A DNA stretch of 33,838 nt from Mycobacterium kyorinense (GTDB lineage Bacteria; Actinomycetota; Actinomycetes; Mycobacteriales; Mycobacteriaceae), in the NCBI RefSeq assembly GCF_002101735.1, contig NZ_LQPE01000162.1:1-33838 (forward strand). Direction: 5' to 3'. Numbering within the stretch: position 1 is the first letter of the stretch; each line of letters opens with the position of its first letter. Below, one piece after another: positions 6,872-14,087 of the stretch. The notes under the pieces are model-generated. The model searched no databases. It worked only from the letters and a program-made list of their open reading frames with translations, and was not told the origin of the DNA. Both the position numbers and the translations under genes were made by a program.

Positions 6872-8560
6872 GTGAGGGAGTCGTTGGCGAACCACACTGC
6901 AACCGATGCCCTGCAGCAATGGAGCATGCTGGCGTCTGCGGTTTCCGGCCGCAGTGTCGACGTGGCGGCAGCCGGCGCCGGTGAGCCGGCGTGGACGGAC
7001 GGCAAGACGATATTTCTCGACGCCGACGCCGGCCCGCGGCACCAGTTGCAAGCGGTGGCGGTTCAAGCCTGTCTCTTGGCGGAAGGGAGCCTGGAGCCGA
7101 CCATCGCACGACGGCTGGGTCGGCGGACTGCCCTGACCGCGCGATACCTTGCGATAGAGGGACATCGGGCGCTCGCGGCCAACGAGGAGTTGCTGCCGGC
7201 AGCGGTGTCGTTGCTCGTGGACCGCGATATGGCGGGCCGCGGCGACTCTCCGGCATGTTCGCTGGCTCTGGCGAGCCGCCGTGCGGTCAGCAGCGAACCG
7301 CCAGCAGTATTCGGAACCATCCATCCGCGAAAGCTGTTGGTTGCCAGCAAGAGCCGAGATCAAGGCCAATCCGGTAAGCACGTTGCTCGACAACAGCGGC
7401 GCAAGCTCTTGGCAGAGCACGAGGACTCCGATCCGGAAGACGTCGCGGACTTGTTCTCCAGCCCGGTTGGCGGCGGAGGTGGTCTCGGCCGGTGGCTCAA
7501 GAAGATGCTGGACTCGGTGCGCCGGCTCAACGGTAATGGACCACCGGGCGCGGACGCATCGACGCACCGGTTGCGATCGGGCATGCGTGGCGGCGGCACT
7601 GCCGTCGTATCGAACGCCACGGTCGACGTCGACGAGTACGGTCTTGCGGACGAGGCTGCGGGAATCAAGTACCCCGAGTGGGACTTTCGTCGCCGGCAAT
7701 ATCGGCCGAACTGGTGCGCCGTGCAGGAAGTCGTGCCTCGACCCAGCGACGCCACGTCGATCAGCGTGTCCGAGGGGTACCGGTTGCGTCGAGCACTTGC
7801 CCGGCTCGCCGTAGGTCTCGACCGATATCATCGCCAGGTTCAGGGCGACGACGTCGATATCGATGCGGCGGTCGAGGCGCGTGTCGAGACCATTGCCGGG
7901 TCAGCGCCCGACGAAGCGGTCTACGTCGACAGTCTGCGTCGCCGCCGAGACCTTTCCGTCCTGATCCTTCTGGACATCTCGGGTTCGTCGGCCGAACCGG
8001 GAACAATCGGCCATACCGTGCACGAGCAGCAGCGCACGGCGGCTGCCGCTTTGACCGCGGCATTGCACGATCTGGGAGATCGCGTGGCGTTGTACGGTTT
8101 TCATTCCCAAGGTCGGTCCGCGGTGCATCTGCTACCGGTGAAACGGTTCGACGACGATCTCGACGCCCTGGCGATACGGCGTTTATCCGGTCTGACACCG
8201 GGCGGCTATTCGAGATTGGGCGCCGCAATCCGGCACGGCGCCGCAGTATTGGACCGTCGCGCAGGCACACCGCGGCGGTTGCTGCTCGTGTTGTCCGACG
8301 GGTTGGCGTACGACCACGGTTACGAACGCGACTACGGCGCGGCTGACGCGCGTCGCGCGCTGGCCGAGGCCCGTCGGCGGGGCACCGGCTGCCTGTGCTT
8401 GACCATCGGCGCTGCCACGGACGTGGCCGAGCTGCAGCGCGTATTCGGCAGCGCCGCGCATGTCACCATTCCGCGGCTTGACCAACTCAACCAACTGATC
8501 GGTCCGCTGTTCCGGTCAGCCCTGGCCTCGGCAGACCTTCGACGACGGATGGTGGCATGA
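6872..8560 (+). CDS. VWA-domain protein of the CbbO/NorD type
   Basis: Predicted 562 residues from the GTG at 6872; a TTG at 6866 and another at 6884 are alternatives. None has a clear ribosome binding site, so the mRNA may be leaderless. The N-terminal two thirds are helical with a Gly-rich, charged linker. The C-terminal von Willebrand A domain has an intact MIDAS metal site: DISGS after LSVLILL, then GGYSRLGAAIRHG, then LVLSDG. This layout is that of the VWA partners CbbO and NorD. With a MoxR-family AAA+ ATPase, they remodel and insert metal or activate a client enzyme (Rubisco, nitric oxide reductase). No Rubisco or NorBC gene is present, so the client is unknown. The next gene starts inside this stop codon (ATGA), fixing the pair as a translationally coupled unit. 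Confidence 0.82.
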   Translation: MRESLANHTATDALQQWSMLASAVSGRSVDVAAAGAGEPAWTDGKTIFLDADAGPRHQLQAVAVQACLLAEGSLEPTIARRLGRRTALTARYLAIEGHRALAANEELLPAAVSLLVDRDMAGRGDSPACSLALASRRAVSSEPPAVFGTIHPRKLLVASKSRDQGQSGKHVARQQRRKLLAEHEDSDPEDVADLFSSPVGGGGGLGRWLKKMLDSVRRLNGNGPPGADASTHRLRSGMRGGGTAVVSNATVDVDEYGLADEAAGIKYPEWDFRRRQYRPNWCAVQEVVPRPSDATSISVSEGYRLRRALARLAVGLDRYHRQVQGDDVDIDAAVEARVETIAGSAPDEAVYVDSLRRRRDLSVLILLDISGSSAEPGTIGHTVHEQQRTAAAALTAALHDLGDRVALYGFHSQGRSAVHLLPVKRFDDDLDALAIRRLSGLTPGGYSRLGAAIRHGAAVLDRRAGTPRRLLLVLSDGLAYDHGYERDYGAADARRALAEARRRGTGCLCLTIGAATDVAELQRVFGSAAHVTIPRLDQLNQLIGPLFRSALASADLRRRMVA

Positions 8561-9372
8561 CTAGTCAAAAGTACGCACCACGGCCCTACTATGTGCCTGT
8601 CGGCAACGAGGAGCACGTGTTCAAAGCGGCGTTCCGGCAAGGGTTGTCGGTGGTGCTCAAAGGTCCCACGGGTTGCGGAAAGACACGCTTTGTCGAGGCC
8701 ATGGCCCACGACCTCGATCGACCGCTCATCACGGTGGCCTGCCACGACGACTTGACGACGGCGGATCTGGTGGGCCGATTTCTGCTGCGCGGTGGCGAAA
8801 CCGAGTGGGTCGACGGGCCGTTGACGCGCGCCGTGCGCGAGGGAGCCATCTGCTACCTCGACGAGGTGGTGGAGGCCCGCCAGGACACCACCGTTGTGCT
8901 GCACCCGCTGGCCGACTATCGCCGCCAGCTTCCGATCGAGCGGCTGGGGGTGACGCTGGAAGCGGCGCCCGGCTTCTGCTTGGTGGTCTCGTATAACCCG
9001 GGATACCAAAGCGTTTTGAAGGATCTCAAGGACTCCACGCGTCAACGCATGGTGGCCATCGAGTTCGGTTTTCCGACGCCCGACGTCGAGGAGAAAATCG
9101 TTGCCTGCGAGGCAGGCGTCGATCACGAGACCGCGGTTGAGTTGGTGCGGTTCGGGCAGGCGATTCGGCGCCTCGACACCGCGGGACTGCGCGAGGTCGC
9201 CTCGACCCGGGTGCTGATCGCCGCCGGGCGGCTGATCGCCGAGGGACTGAGCCCCCGCGAGGCGGCCCGGACCGCCATCGCCGGGCCGCTCACCGACGAC
9301 GCCGCGGTGACCAGTGGTCTGGACAAGATGATCGACGTGTACCTGCCCGGTCAAGGCGGACACGATGATTGA
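8557..9372 (+). CDS. MoxR-family AAA+ ATPase (CbbQ/NorQ type)
   Basis: Predicted 271 residues, the usual size for CbbQ/NorQ ATPases. The Walker A motif GPTGCGKT is at residues 36-43, Walker B in ICYLDEV near residue 105, and the sensor-1 Asn in VVSYNPGYQS. The region EFGFPTPDVEEKIV and the C-terminal small helical domain with STRVLIAAGRLI complete the AAA+ module. ATP hydrolysis by a hexamer drives conformational activation of a client recruited by the VWA partner. Its start overlaps the VWA gene by four bases. The pair ends 88 bp before the operon of the substrate-binding protein, AveC-like protein and P450, and both units carry the same operator. The simplest inference is that a protein of this cluster is the client. 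Confidence 0.88.
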   Translation: MTSQKYAPRPYYVPVGNEEHVFKAAFRQGLSVVLKGPTGCGKTRFVEAMAHDLDRPLITVACHDDLTTADLVGRFLLRGGETEWVDGPLTRAVREGAICYLDEVVEARQDTTVVLHPLADYRRQLPIERLGVTLEAAPGFCLVVSYNPGYQSVLKDLKDSTRQRMVAIEFGFPTPDVEEKIVACEAGVDHETAVELVRFGQAIRRLDTAGLREVASTRVLIAAGRLIAEGLSPREAARTAIAGPLTDDAAVTSGLDKMIDVYLPGQGGHDD

Positions 9373-9400
9373 CGATCGGACGCCAGCCGCGCTAGGGTCT

Positions 9401-9417
9401 GAACAAATTTTAGGTTC
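9401..9417 (+). promoter_or_regulatory. Operator copy 4, upstream of the six-gene oxidative operon
   Basis: GAACAAATTTTAGGTTC is a perfect GAAC-N9-GTTC dyad, 43 bp before the ATG at 9461. The embedded TAGGTT fits the -10 pattern TANNNT. It is nearly identical to copy 1, with three differences out of 17. Only 28 bp separate it from the stop of the MoxR gene. Confidence 0.7.
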
Positions 9418-9460
9418 CACAGTGGGGCGGCGGCCGTAGCGCTGCACCAACGGAGGCGAG

Positions 9461-10573
9461 ATGTCCTACGAGAGCACCGCAGAGCCGATCAAGATCGGCT
9501 ACCTGATGGACTTCCGGCTGCCCGAAGGGTTTCCGAAGTCGTATTTCGAAGACCTGACGCAGCCGTTCGATCTGGTCTTCAAGCAAGCCGCCGAACAAGG
9601 GCTGCTCGACCGACCCATCGAGATCATCTACCGCGAGGTGGAGGGTCTGCCGAAGGGATCGGTCAAGGCGGTCATCGATGCCTATGGCGAACTGTGCGAC
9701 GAGGGATGCCTGGCTGTCTTCGGCCCGAACATCACCGACAATGTCGTGCCCACCCGGGAGGCCATCGAGGAACGCTTCAAGGTGCCGGCGATCAGCGTCA
9801 CCGGGTCCGATGCGGCGCTGGGGGAGTGGGTTTTCTCCTTCCCCATGGGATCGCTGACCGACGAGCCGATCTTCTGGTCGGACCTGCTGGCCAAGGGCGG
9901 GCACACCGAAGTTGGTGTTCTCGTGGAACAGTCGTTGGTGGGCAAGACCTATCTGGAGAACTTCCGTAAAGCCTCCCAGCGCAAAGGTATTCGCATCGTC
10001 GCCGAGGCGGCTATTGCCCAGACGGCCCAAGACGTCAGCGAGGCGGTCCGAACCGTTCACGACGCCAAGCCCAGCGCGCTGGTGCACTGCGGTTTCGGGT
10101 TCGGGATTGTCTTCATCAACCCTGCTCTCGAGGCGCTGGACTGGAATCCGCCCCGGTTCACCAGCACGGCGTTCCAAAACGCATGGCTCAACCCGATTAT
10201 GTGGAACGGCTTCATGGGCTGGATCGGTGTGGACCAGTACGACGAAGGCAACACGGTCGGGCAGAAGTTCCTCGACGACTACCACGACGCCTACGGCCGG
10301 CGCCCCGAATGGTGTGTGCCCGTTGTCAATCGCGACGTCGCGATGACATTGGTACGTGCCTTGAGCGACGCGCATCCGTTGAGCCCGCGAGGGGTCAAGG
10401 AAGCCCTTGAGCGGGTGAAGATGATGCCTGCCGCCTCCGGCGCACCCGGCACCCGGGTGTCGTTCGGAAACTGGACCCGGCGCGCCTGGATGGGCGCCGG
10501 CTACCTGGTGGCCCGCAAGCTCGACCCCGACGGCGTCAACTCCCATCTCGTCGACCGCTTCGGTGAGGAATAG
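9461..10573 (+). CDS. ABC-type (LivK-like) substrate-binding protein without a signal peptide
   Basis: Predicted 370 residues; the ATG is preceded by GGAGG. The fold is the periplasmic-binding-protein type 1 used for branched-chain amino acids and aromatic acids. IKIGYLMDFRLPEG opens the first lobe, CLAVFGPNITDN the hinge, then PAISVTGSDAALGEWVF and TEVGVLVEQSLVGKTYLENF the second lobe. Unlike exported receptors it begins MSYESTAEPIKIGY with no hydrophobic signal and no lipobox, so it should stay in the cytoplasm. No permease or ATPase subunit of an ABC importer is nearby. It is therefore more likely a ligand-binding sensor, carrier or chaperone than a transporter part; AmiC of the amidase system is a known cytoplasmic precedent. 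First gene of the operon under operator copy 4. Confidence 0.82.
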   Translation: MSYESTAEPIKIGYLMDFRLPEGFPKSYFEDLTQPFDLVFKQAAEQGLLDRPIEIIYREVEGLPKGSVKAVIDAYGELCDEGCLAVFGPNITDNVVPTREAIEERFKVPAISVTGSDAALGEWVFSFPMGSLTDEPIFWSDLLAKGGHTEVGVLVEQSLVGKTYLENFRKASQRKGIRIVAEAAIAQTAQDVSEAVRTVHDAKPSALVHCGFGFGIVFINPALEALDWNPPRFTSTAFQNAWLNPIMWNGFMGWIGVDQYDEGNTVGQKFLDDYHDAYGRRPEWCVPVVNRDVAMTLVRALSDAHPLSPRGVKEALERVKMMPAASGAPGTRVSFGNWTRRAWMGAGYLVARKLDPDGVNSHLVDRFGEE

Positions 10574-10575
10574 CC

Positions 10576-11700
10576 GTGACTGCCGAACAAACAGCAACTG
10601 CTGCCGCCACGCCCGCCGAACCGCGGCAGCGCTCATGGGCCGGTCCCTTGTGGGTCGTGGTCGCGCTGGTGCTACTGGCCCTGGTCGCCGCCAACGCCCG
10701 CAAGGGTGCGGTGTCGCCGCGCATCCGCAATCCCGAAGTCCACGGGGCGCCAAGGCCGGTGGAGCCGTTGTTCGGCTACCACCATTGGCTGGATCTGTTC
10801 CAGATCTTCACGATCGTCTCGATGCTGATCATCATCGCGGTCTACGTGGTGGTGTGGCGGCGCAACCCCAAACACCCTGTGCTGCTGATGGGAATCGTCA
10901 CGACGCTCATCGTCTGGCAGGACCCCATCATGAACTGGTCGCCGTATGCGGTGTACAACCCGGAGCTGTGGCACTGGCCGGAGGACTGGCCGCTGGTGTC
11001 ACTGTCGCCCACCGTGGAGCCGTTCCTGGTGATCGGGTACATCATGTTCTACCTGGGCCCGTACTTTCCGGCGATCTGGATCCTGCGCAAGATTCAGGCC
11101 CGCAGGCCCGTCGACTCGTTTGTCTGGCGCCATCCACTGATCAGCCTGGCCTTGATCATCTTGCCGGTCGGGATCGTCATCGACGCGATGCTGGAGATGA
11201 CACTGGTGCGCACCGGCTTTTACATCTACTCCCAAGTGGTTCCGTTCGGATCGGCGTTCACCGGCGAGACCTATCAGTTTCCCTTCATCTGGGAAACCGT
11301 GATGGTGACGTTCGTGATGATCCCCGCCGGTGTCCTGCTCTACCGCGACGACACTGGCCGCACCGTGGCCGAGAAGCTGACCCAGCGGGCGCGGATTTTC
11401 GCCGGCCGGCCGGCACTCGGCATGTTCGTGGTGATGTTCGTGCTGATCAACCTCGCCTACTTCTGCTACGGCACCGGCTTCGCGATCATCAAGTGGACCA
11501 GGACGGCCACCTCGGTCGCCTGCCCGTGGCCGTATCCGGAGGCCAAAGTGTATGACCCCCAAGGCTTCTACGAGCGCAGCGGGCAATCCGGACCGTACTC
11601 GGTCGGTATCTGGTCGACTTGGATGAGCGCACAGCCGAACGGACGTCCCCATGTGGAGCTGCCTGCGGACGGCGGGCGGTGTGGGCCCGGCCATGGGTGA
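10576..11700 (+). CDS. AveC-family polytopic membrane protein
   Basis: Predicted 374 residues; the GTG start follows GAGGAA and lies two bases after the previous stop. About seven membrane helices are visible, including LWVVVALVLLALVAAN, IFTIVSMLIIIAVYVVVW, LISLALIILPVGIVID and LGMFVVMFVLINLAYF. Conserved-looking His/Trp-rich loops (FGYHHWLDLFQ, ELWHWPEDWPLVSLSPTVEP) and a Trp/Asp motif (VWQDPIMNW) lie between them. Such proteins are assigned to the spirocyclase AveC family. AveC itself works in spiroketal formation in avermectin biosynthesis, but the mycobacterial relatives have no proven reaction. No polyketide synthase is present, so spiroketal formation here is unlikely. A membrane-embedded cyclase, dehydratase or oxidoreductase on a lipid-like substrate is a fair guess. 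Its end overlaps the next gene by eight bases. Confidence 0.75.
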   Translation: MTAEQTATAAATPAEPRQRSWAGPLWVVVALVLLALVAANARKGAVSPRIRNPEVHGAPRPVEPLFGYHHWLDLFQIFTIVSMLIIIAVYVVVWRRNPKHPVLLMGIVTTLIVWQDPIMNWSPYAVYNPELWHWPEDWPLVSLSPTVEPFLVIGYIMFYLGPYFPAIWILRKIQARRPVDSFVWRHPLISLALIILPVGIVIDAMLEMTLVRTGFYIYSQVVPFGSAFTGETYQFPFIWETVMVTFVMIPAGVLLYRDDTGRTVAEKLTQRARIFAGRPALGMFVVMFVLINLAYFCYGTGFAIIKWTRTATSVACPWPYPEAKVYDPQGFYERSGQSGPYSVGIWSTWMSAQPNGRPHVELPADGGRCGPGHG

Positions 11701-12592
11701 CCAGCGCACCGTCGTCATCACCGGCGCGTCGCGCGGACTGGGCCTGGCGTCCGCAGCACACCTGCACAAACAGGGCTGGCGTGTGGTGGCCGCCATGCGA
11801 ACGCCGGAGCGCGGCCTTGCGGCATTGCGCTCTAAAATTATTGCGGGAGTGGATGATTCGCGATTGATCGCCGTCCCGCTGGACCTCACCGACGCGGCTT
11901 CGGTCACCGCCGCCGGCAAGGCGATCGAGGAGGCCGTCGGCGCTCCGCATGCGCTGGTGCACAATGCGGGGATCTCGGCCGCCGGGACGCTCGAAGAGAC
12001 GCCGATGGACCTGTGGGAGCGGATGTTTGCCACCCACATCTTCGGGCCGGTACTGCTCACCAAGACGCTGTTGCCGTCGATGCGTGCCGCGGGGCGCGGG
12101 CGCATCGTGGTGATCTCCAGTCAGGGCGGGGTGCGGGGCATGCCGGAGACGTCGGCGTACTCGGCGGCCAAGGGCGCACTGGAACGCTGGGCCGAATCGC
12201 TGGCCGGCGAGGTGGCACCGTTCGGGCTGGGCGTCACCATCTTGGTGACGGGGACCTTCGACACCGACATTATCACCGACGCGGGGACGTCGGACCTCCG
12301 TGACGTCAGCGGGCCGTACGCGGCGTTGCACAACAAGATTGACCGGCGGGGTCGCGGAGCGATGCGATTGCTGGCGCGGCCACCGGAGCGGTTCGCCCCG
12401 CGCCTGGCCAAGGCGTTGGACGACCGTGCGCCGTTTGCTCGGCATGCCGTAGGCGTCGACGCCCGCATGTTGATGGTTGCCAACCGGCTGCTTTCCAGTA
12501 AGGCTCTCCATAGGGTGACCCGTCTGGCGGTGGGCATCCCGCGTCCCGGCGCGCTGCGCAGCACCCCCAACCACAGAGAGCGACAAACATGA
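11693..12592 (+). CDS. Short-chain dehydrogenase/reductase
   Basis: Predicted 299 residues. The ATG at 11693 lies within the end of the AveC-like gene, so the two are translationally coupled; an in-frame upstream extension from 11651 is not needed. The NAD(P) motif is VVITGASRGLGLAS, the conserved NAG is in LVHNAGISAAG, the active-site Ser is in VVISSQGGVRG and the Tyr-x3-Lys pair in YSAAKGALERW. A C-terminal extension (RMLMVANRLLSSKALHRVTR) beyond the core resembles membrane-interacting SDRs acting on retinoid- or steroid-like substrates. It probably oxidises an alcohol produced by the P450 or reduces the matching ketone. The aldehyde dehydrogenase gene starts inside its stop codon (ATGA). 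Confidence 0.82.
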   Translation: MGDQRTVVITGASRGLGLASAAHLHKQGWRVVAAMRTPERGLAALRSKIIAGVDDSRLIAVPLDLTDAASVTAAGKAIEEAVGAPHALVHNAGISAAGTLEETPMDLWERMFATHIFGPVLLTKTLLPSMRAAGRGRIVVISSQGGVRGMPETSAYSAAKGALERWAESLAGEVAPFGLGVTILVTGTFDTDIITDAGTSDLRDVSGPYAALHNKIDRRGRGAMRLLARPPERFAPRLAKALDDRAPFARHAVGVDARMLMVANRLLSSKALHRVTRLAVGIPRPGALRSTPNHRERQT

Positions 12593-14073
12593 CTGAGGCT
12601 GTAAAGGTCCGTTTCGAGTCGAAAATGATGATCGACGGCAAGCTCGTCGACGGCCAGGCCGGCACCTTCACCAACATCAACCCTGCCACCGAGGAGCCGA
12701 TTGGCGAGGTCGCCGACGCGTCCAAGGAGGACATGCACCGGGCCATCGACGCGGCCCGGCGAGCCTTCGACGAGACCGACTGGTCGACCAACCACAAGTT
12801 GCGCCAACGCTGCCTGTTGCAACTGCATGACGCGATCGACGCCGAGCGCGAGGAGCTGCGCGAGGAACTCATCCTCGAAGCCGGTGCCCCGCGGGCGATC
12901 ACGTTCGGACCTCAGCTGGACGCTCCGTTGGAAGACGGGCTGCGCTATCCCGCCAAGCTGATCGACGAGTACCCGTGGGAAACCGACTTGGGCGACAAGA
13001 CGATCAGCCTCACCGGGACGCTGACCACGCGCAAGGTGTGGCGGGAACCGGCCGGGGTGGTCGGTGCGATCGTGCCGTGGAACTTCCCGTTCGAGGTCAC
13101 GATCAACAAGCTCGGCCAGGCGCTGGCCACCGGCAATACCGTGGTGCTCAAGCCGGCGCCGGACACTCCGTTCAATGCGACCCGTCTAGGCCGGCTGATC
13201 GCCGACAAGACGGACATCCCAGCGGGTGTCGTCAACGTCGTCACCGCGTCGGATCACCTGGTGGGCGAGGAGCTCACGCTGTCGCCGAAAGTCGACCTGA
13301 TCTCGTTCACCGGCTCGACGGCGGTCGGAAAGCGCATCATGGAAAAGGGCGCGGCGACCATGAAGCGGCTGTTCCTCGAGCTCGGCGGCAAGTCGGCCAC
13401 GATCGTGCTGGAGGACGCCGACTTCGGGATGGCATGCGCAATCGGCATCGCGCCGTGCATGCACGCCGGGCAGGGCTGCGCCAACCCGACCCGGATGCTG
13501 CTGCCGCGGTCGCGCTACGACGAAGGTGTCGCGATCCTCAAGAGCATCTACGAGAACGTCATGCCGGGCGACCCACAAGACCCCGGAACGCTGTGCGGCC
13601 CGGTCATTTCGGACAAACAGCGCCAGCGCGTGCTGGGCTACATCAGAAAGGGCGTCGAAGAGGGCGCGACGGCGCTGGTCGGCGGGCCGGATGCGCCGAC
13701 CGGTTTCGACAAGGGGTTCTTCGTCAGGCCAACGCTTTTCGTGGACGTCGACAACTCGATGACGATTGCCCAGGAGGAGATCTTCGGTCCCGTGCTGGCC
13801 GTGATCCCCTTCGACGACGAGGAAGACGCGATCCGGATCGCCAACGACAGCCCGTACGGGCTGGCGGGCAACGTGATGTCGGGTTCGCTGGAGCATTCGT
13901 TGGAGGTGGCCCGCCGGATTCGAGCCGGCTTCATGGGCGTCAACGGTGGCGCTCCGTACGGCGCCGACACCCCGTTCGGCGGATACAAGTACAGCGGCGT
14001 GGGACGGCAAAACGGTGTGGCCGGGTTCGACCAGTACACCGAGATCAAGTCCGTGGGCTATCCGGCGGGCTGA
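12589..14073 (+). CDS. NAD(P)-dependent aldehyde dehydrogenase
   Basis: Predicted 494 residues, the normal length of the superfamily. The nucleotide-binding and active-site set is complete. VPWNFPFE carries the oxyanion Asn, VVLKPAPDTP the cofactor Lys, FTGSTAVGKRI the Rossmann loop, LELGGKSA the general base Glu264, and GQGCANPTR the catalytic Cys297. Further C-terminal, EEIFGPVLAVIPFDDEEDAI and PFGGYKYSGVGRQNG are typical. It would oxidise an aldehyde to the carboxylic acid. In this operon that is the expected step after P450 hydroxylation and SDR oxidation, and it would supply substrates for the acyl-CoA ligases further along (inference). It overlaps the preceding SDR by four bases. Confidence 0.93.
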   Translation: MTEAVKVRFESKMMIDGKLVDGQAGTFTNINPATEEPIGEVADASKEDMHRAIDAARRAFDETDWSTNHKLRQRCLLQLHDAIDAEREELREELILEAGAPRAITFGPQLDAPLEDGLRYPAKLIDEYPWETDLGDKTISLTGTLTTRKVWREPAGVVGAIVPWNFPFEVTINKLGQALATGNTVVLKPAPDTPFNATRLGRLIADKTDIPAGVVNVVTASDHLVGEELTLSPKVDLISFTGSTAVGKRIMEKGAATMKRLFLELGGKSATIVLEDADFGMACAIGIAPCMHAGQGCANPTRMLLPRSRYDEGVAILKSIYENVMPGDPQDPGTLCGPVISDKQRQRVLGYIRKGVEEGATALVGGPDAPTGFDKGFFVRPTLFVDVDNSMTIAQEEIFGPVLAVIPFDDEEDAIRIANDSPYGLAGNVMSGSLEHSLEVARRIRAGFMGVNGGAPYGADTPFGGYKYSGVGRQNGVAGFDQYTEIKSVGYPAG

Positions 14074-14087
14074 CCGAAGGGACGCGA

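Noticed and set aside
6872..9372. Nitric oxide reductase or Rubisco activation system in the strict sense.
   Set aside because: The protein families match, but the client genes norBC and cbbLS are absent from the window, so those names should not be transferred.
2285..9417. KstR or KstR2 cholesterol-regulon operator.
   Set aside because: The shared motif GAACANAKWTTWGGTYM does not match the known TNNAACNNGTTNNA (KstR) or ANCAAGNNCTTGNT (KstR2) patterns.
9461..10573. A functional ABC importer for branched-chain amino acids.
   Set aside because: No permease or ATP-binding subunit is present and the binding protein has no signal peptide.
10576..11700. An avermectin-like polyketide cluster based on the AveC homologue.
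   Set aside because: No polyketide synthase, thiolation domain or tailoring glycosyltransferase occurs in the window.
12975..14087. A very long open frame leading into the P450, suggesting a fusion protein.
   Set aside because: It runs out of frame through the well-conserved aldehyde dehydrogenase gene, and the P450 has its own ATG with a ribosome binding site at 14088.
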